Below, piece by piece: positions 51,981 to 54,790 of a DNA stretch of 54,790 bases (positions are counted from its first letter, which is position 1; each line of letters starts with the position of its first letter). Origin of the DNA: CAZGTQ01 sp964528575 (lineage in GTDB: Bacteria > Planctomycetota > UBA1135 > GCA-002686595); the NCBI GenBank assembly GCA_964528575.1, contig CAZGTQ010000103.1, positions 1-54,790 on the forward strand. Reading direction: 5' to 3'. The notes below the pieces were generated by a model that worked only from the letters and a program-made list of their open reading frames with translations, made no database searches and was not told the origin of the DNA. Both the position numbers and the translations under genes were made by a program.

Positions 51981-53198
51981 GTGACGACCAAACCCGGAAC
52001 GAGCCAATCCGTGACGAACGAGCCCGCGACGACCCAGCCGGCGACGACTCCGCCCGCGACGACTCAGAGGGCGCTCGTCCCCGGTCTCGCGGGAATCCCC
52101 GCGGCGGAATCGTCGGTCAGCTACATCGACGGCCAGGCCGGCGTGCTCGAGTACCGCGGCATCCGCATCGAGGAACTGGCCGCCCAGAGCAGCTTCGAGG
52201 AGGTCGCGTGGCTCCTGCTCGAGGGCGAGCTGCCGACGCGCGCCGAGCTCGACGGCTTTCGCGCGGCGCTCGCCGCGCGGCGCGCGCTGCCGCCGGGGCT
52301 CGTGGAGACGGTCCGCACGCTCCCGAAGGACGGCCACCCGATGCCGGCGCTGCAGGCGTTGATCGCGGTCCTCGGGATGCACGAGCCGCTGGTGCAGCCG
52401 CGCGACCGCGAGGCCGCGTCGCGCGCGTGCGTGCACCTCGTCGCTGCGACCGCCACGCTCGTCGCGGCGTTCGACCGCCACCGCCGCGGCCTCGCGCTCG
52501 TCCCGCCCGACCCGGAGTTGGGGCACGCGGCGAACTTCCTGTGGATGCTGACGGGCGAGAAGCCCCCCGAGCTCGCGGCGCGCGTGCTCGACGTCGCGCT
52601 CGTGCTGCACGCCGACCACACGATGAACGCGTCGACGTTCGCGTCGCGCGTCGTCGGCTCGACCGAAGCGGGGCCGTACACGCTGTGCAGCTCCGCGGTC
52701 GGCGCGCTGCGCGGGCCGCTGCACGGCGGGGCGAACGAGCGCGTGCTCGATGCGCTCGGGGCGATCGGCTCGGTCGACCGCGTCGACGCGTGGTTCCACG
52801 AGCAGCGCGCGAGCGGCGCGAAGGTCATGGGCTTCGGCCACCGCGTCTACAAGGTGAAGGACCCGCGCTCGACGTGCCTGCAGGGGCTCGTGCGCAAGCT
52901 CTTCGACGAGCTGGGCCACACGCCGATCTACGACATCGCGCTGCGCCTCGAGGAGCTCGTCGTCGAGCACCTCGGCGACCGCGGCATCCACCCGAACGTC
53001 GACTTCTTCAGCGGCATCGTCTACCAGAAGCTCGGCATCGCGACCGATCTGTTCACGCCGGTCTTCGCGATCGCGCGCGTCGCAGGCTGGCTCGCGCACT
53101 GGCGCGAGCAGATGGAGGACAACCGGATCTTCCGCCCCGGTCAGGTGTACACGGGCACGCACGGGCGTCCGTACGTGCCGCTCGACGCGCGCTCGTAG
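51981..53198 (+). CDS. Citrate synthase
   Basis: It condenses oxaloacetate and acetyl-CoA. The GTG at 51981 gives 405 aa; the first 30 residues are a Thr/Pro/Gln-rich tract (NEPATTQPATTPPATTQ) encoded by a direct DNA repeat near 52020-52070, and the enzyme proper begins near residue 31 (ALVPGLAGIPAAESSVSYIDG). The catalytic residues are the two His in GPLHGGANERV and MGFGHRVYK and the Asp in NVDFFSGIVY. The compact length fits the type I (dimeric) form. A start downstream of the repeat is conceivable. Confidence 0.94.
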   Translation: MTTKPGTSQSVTNEPATTQPATTPPATTQRALVPGLAGIPAAESSVSYIDGQAGVLEYRGIRIEELAAQSSFEEVAWLLLEGELPTRAELDGFRAALAARRALPPGLVETVRTLPKDGHPMPALQALIAVLGMHEPLVQPRDREAASRACVHLVAATATLVAAFDRHRRGLALVPPDPELGHAANFLWMLTGEKPPELAARVLDVALVLHADHTMNASTFASRVVGSTEAGPYTLCSSAVGALRGPLHGGANERVLDALGAIGSVDRVDAWFHEQRASGAKVMGFGHRVYKVKDPRSTCLQGLVRKLFDELGHTPIYDIALRLEELVVEHLGDRGIHPNVDFFSGIVYQKLGIATDLFTPVFAIARVAGWLAHWREQMEDNRIFRPGQVYTGTHGRPYVPLDARS

Positions 53199-53220
53199 AC
53201 GGGGTCGTCGGTGAACGGCA

Positions 53221-53253
53221 GCGGGCCGCGGAGCTTCGCGCTCCGCGGCCCGC
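53221..53253. terminator. Strong bidirectional hairpin terminator
   Basis: A 14-bp perfect GC stem (53221-53234 with 53240-53253) closes a TTCGC loop between the convergent stops at 53198 and 53279. It is the cleanest terminator-like structure in the window. Confidence 0.8.
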
Positions 53254-53278
53254 CGCGTCGGACGTTCGCTCGTCCCGG

Positions 53279-54280
53279 CTAGAAGAAGTTCGCCGTCACT
53301 GCGTTCGTCGCGAGGATCGGGTCGAGCGTGACGCTGTCGAGGATGACGGCGGCCGCGTTGACCGACAGGCCCGCCAGCCCCGGGAGGCCCGGGAAGACCG
53401 CGCGTGCGAGCGCCTGCCCGGACCCGTCGAGGAAGCCGAACGTGCCCTGGAGGTTGGTCGAGTTCGCGTTCGCGATCGAGAACGAGAGCAGCGCGTCGAA
53501 GTTCAGCGGGACGAGGACGGAGCCGAACGGGATGCCCGGCGCCGTCCCCGAGGCGGAGAGCCCGATGAGGTAGAGGTCGCCCGCGCTGCCCGCGCCGACG
53601 TCGATCATCATGCCCATGCCGCCGCCGAAGGCCGACGGCAGCGTCGCGCGCGTCGCGTTGGCGGCGCCCGGCGTGTCCTGGCCGCCGGTCGGGTCGAACG
53701 CGCCGACCGCGAAGTGGATCAGGCCGCCGCCGTTCGTCTCGCGGAAGAAGTGGCCGGGCGTGAAGCTCCCGTCCGGGCCGCAGATCGGACCGCCGTAGTG
53801 GAACTCGGTGCCGGTCGGCGGGTTCGCCTCTTCGATGAGCGCGACGACGTCGACGATGCTCGTCCAGGGAGTGACGTCGAGCACGCCGTCGTCGTCCGTG
53901 TCCAGGTCGTCACCGTTCGCGCCCGTGAAGCCGCTCACGAGCATGTGGGTGACGTTGTCGCTGTTCTCGAAGTTGACGGTCGTCGTCAGGTTGGCCGTGC
54001 CGAGCGTGAACGTGCTCTCCGCCGCGACGAAGAAGCCGAACGCGTCGAGCGACTCGGCGTTCAGGTCGGTGACGTTCTCGATCGTGCCCGACCCACCCGT
54101 GCCGTCGCCGATCACGAGGTAGGTGAGCCCGGTCAGCGGAGCGAGCGCCGGCCCGAGCAACTCGAAGTACTCGTCGATGTCGGTGCCGGGTTGGTCGATG
54201 CGGATCTCGTTGATGACGATTTGCCCCGACGCGAGCGGGGCGAGGGCTGCGATGCCCAAGAGGGCGCTTAGCTTCTTCAT
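53279..54280 (-). CDS. Secreted protein with lamin-tail-like N-terminus
   Basis: The start at ATG 54280 (MKKLSALLGIAALAPLASGQ) gives a signal peptide and 333 aa. The mature N-terminus IVINEIRIDQPGTDIDEYFELLG has the pattern of the lamin-tail (LTD) domain found in bacterial extracellular proteins, and runs to about residue 205. The last 100 residues (from about MMIDVGAGSAGDLYLIGLS) are a beta-rich module resembling the tail of the metallopeptidase at 12317. It ends with NAVTANFF. The cellular role is unknown; it is probably surface or extracellular. Confidence 0.75.
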   Translation of the reverse strand: MKKLSALLGIAALAPLASGQIVINEIRIDQPGTDIDEYFELLGPALAPLTGLTYLVIGDGTGGSGTIENVTDLNAESLDAFGFFVAAESTFTLGTANLTTTVNFENSDNVTHMLVSGFTGANGDDLDTDDDGVLDVTPWTSIVDVVALIEEANPPTGTEFHYGGPICGPDGSFTPGHFFRETNGGGLIHFAVGAFDPTGGQDTPGAANATRATLPSAFGGGMGMMIDVGAGSAGDLYLIGLSASGTAPGIPFGSVLVPLNFDALLSFSIANANSTNLQGTFGFLDGSGQALARAVFPGLPGLAGLSVNAAAVILDSVTLDPILATNAVTANFF

Positions 54281-54683
54281 GAGTCGACGGTGCTCCTCCG
54301 TGAGAGCGATGAGCGGACGGTGAGTGGAGCGGGGGAGCGAGAGGCCTGTCTCGCATGCCTTCCGAACGGGGAGCGCACGAGCACGCGCGCAGGCCGGAAC
54401 CCCGTCGGCCCCGATTCCACTCGGGGGGAGAGCACGCCATGGTAGACGTCGACGCGAGGACGCGCGGCGCAATTTCCGAACGTTCGGGTCCGCGCGCGTG
54501 CGGGGCGCCGGAGACGGGGCGAGACGGGGGCGCAGGGGGCCATCGGCGGGAACGCCCCCGGGCCGTCTCGACCCCAGAACCCTCACCCACAACCGTCAAG
54601 AAGGGGTCAAGAGATGAGTCGCGCGGCGAGCGCTCAGTCAGCGCTCGCAGCTCGAAGACTCGTGCTCTCGCAGCCCTCGCCGC
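54281..54683. other. Intergenic region without a supported gene
   Basis: About 400 bp between the start of the lamin-tail-like gene and the stop of the next minus-strand gene. Several open frames cross it, but none has a signal, coding pattern or ribosome-binding site. It should hold the promoter of the 54280 gene; a CTCCGTGAGAG stretch lies near 54295. I see no strong hairpin. Confidence 0.4.
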
Positions 54684-54790
54684 TCAGGGAACGACGCTGA
54701 TCGAGAACGCGTTGCTCGCGTACACGACCGAGCTCTGCGGCGGCACCGTGATGCCGATCGCGGCGCCGAAGAGCGAGCCGTTGAACGCGA
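54684..54790 (-). CDS. C-terminus of a secreted-type protein (partial)
   Basis: Reading leftward from the right edge the frame is open and ends with TGA at 54684-54686. The visible 34 residues (FNGSLFGAAIGITVPPQSSV, then YASNAFSISVVP) are a beta-strand-rich tail like those of the other secreted proteins here. The N-terminus lies beyond the window. Confidence 0.55.
   Translation of the reverse strand, partial: AFNGSLFGAAIGITVPPQSSVVYASNAFSISVVP

Noticed and set aside
46856..51991. A 1711-codon minus-strand open frame
   Set aside because: Only the end (46856-47842) is the radical SAM gene. The remainder is antisense to the MoaD-MoaE, ETF oxidoreductase and aminopeptidase genes and has no recognisable domain.

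Overview
Origin. The window is a very GC-rich bacterial chromosome segment, roughly 70 percent by eye, with many GTG and TTG starts. The large secreted proteins (LamG plus haem-motif protein, collagen-like protein, lamin-tail-like protein, several HExxH proteins) and a TPR protein carrying two RNA polymerase alpha-CTD modules fit a member of the Planctomycetota. This is an inference from gene content; there is no rRNA here and no search was run. Most of the window is housekeeping and secreted-protein genes, with a few accessory islands.

Layout. 1-3211: McrB-like AAA+ ATPase and a McrC-like partner cut by the left edge. 3301-6740: cation/proton antiporter fused to a PTS EIIA-like domain, divergent from miaB. 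6836-15081: secreted and membrane proteins (LamG/CxxCH protein, membrane protein, YceI protein, HExxH metallopeptidase with a small secreted partner). 15259-17603: mdh divergent from ribD. 17625-22789: thioredoxin-fold-like protein and two further HExxH proteins. 22980-25733: collagen-like protein. 25789-27150: a candidate retron, made of a non-coding RNA with matching a1/a2 ends followed by a reverse transcriptase with the retron motifs NAxxH, YADD and VTG. An M17 aminopeptidase gene starts 32 bp later.

28649-34289 (minus strand): TPR/alpha-CTD protein, ruvA, then a compact serine-biosynthesis operon serA-serB-class V aminotransferase joined by ATGA overlaps. 34527-37808: murA, a secreted protein and a short-chain dehydrogenase. 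37916-45962: translation and export genes (ffh, rpsP, rpmE, prfA, prmC) with an endonuclease III-like protein carrying a histone-H1-like tail, maf, a membrane protein and a PilZ protein. 46197-46855: ssb followed by a 175-bp MITE-like element flanked by CTAG. 46856-53198: radical SAM protein, MoaD-MoaE fusion, ETF:ubiquinone oxidoreductase, a second M17 aminopeptidase and citrate synthase. 53279-54790: two secreted proteins, the last cut by the right edge.

The main candidates for new biology are the retron at 25789-27150; the McrB-like pair with a cysteine-rich N-terminal region; short degenerate tandem repeats (10-15 bp units) in the leaders of several otherwise ordinary genes, two of which share the same 9-bp core; and the MITE placed exactly at the ssb stop codon.
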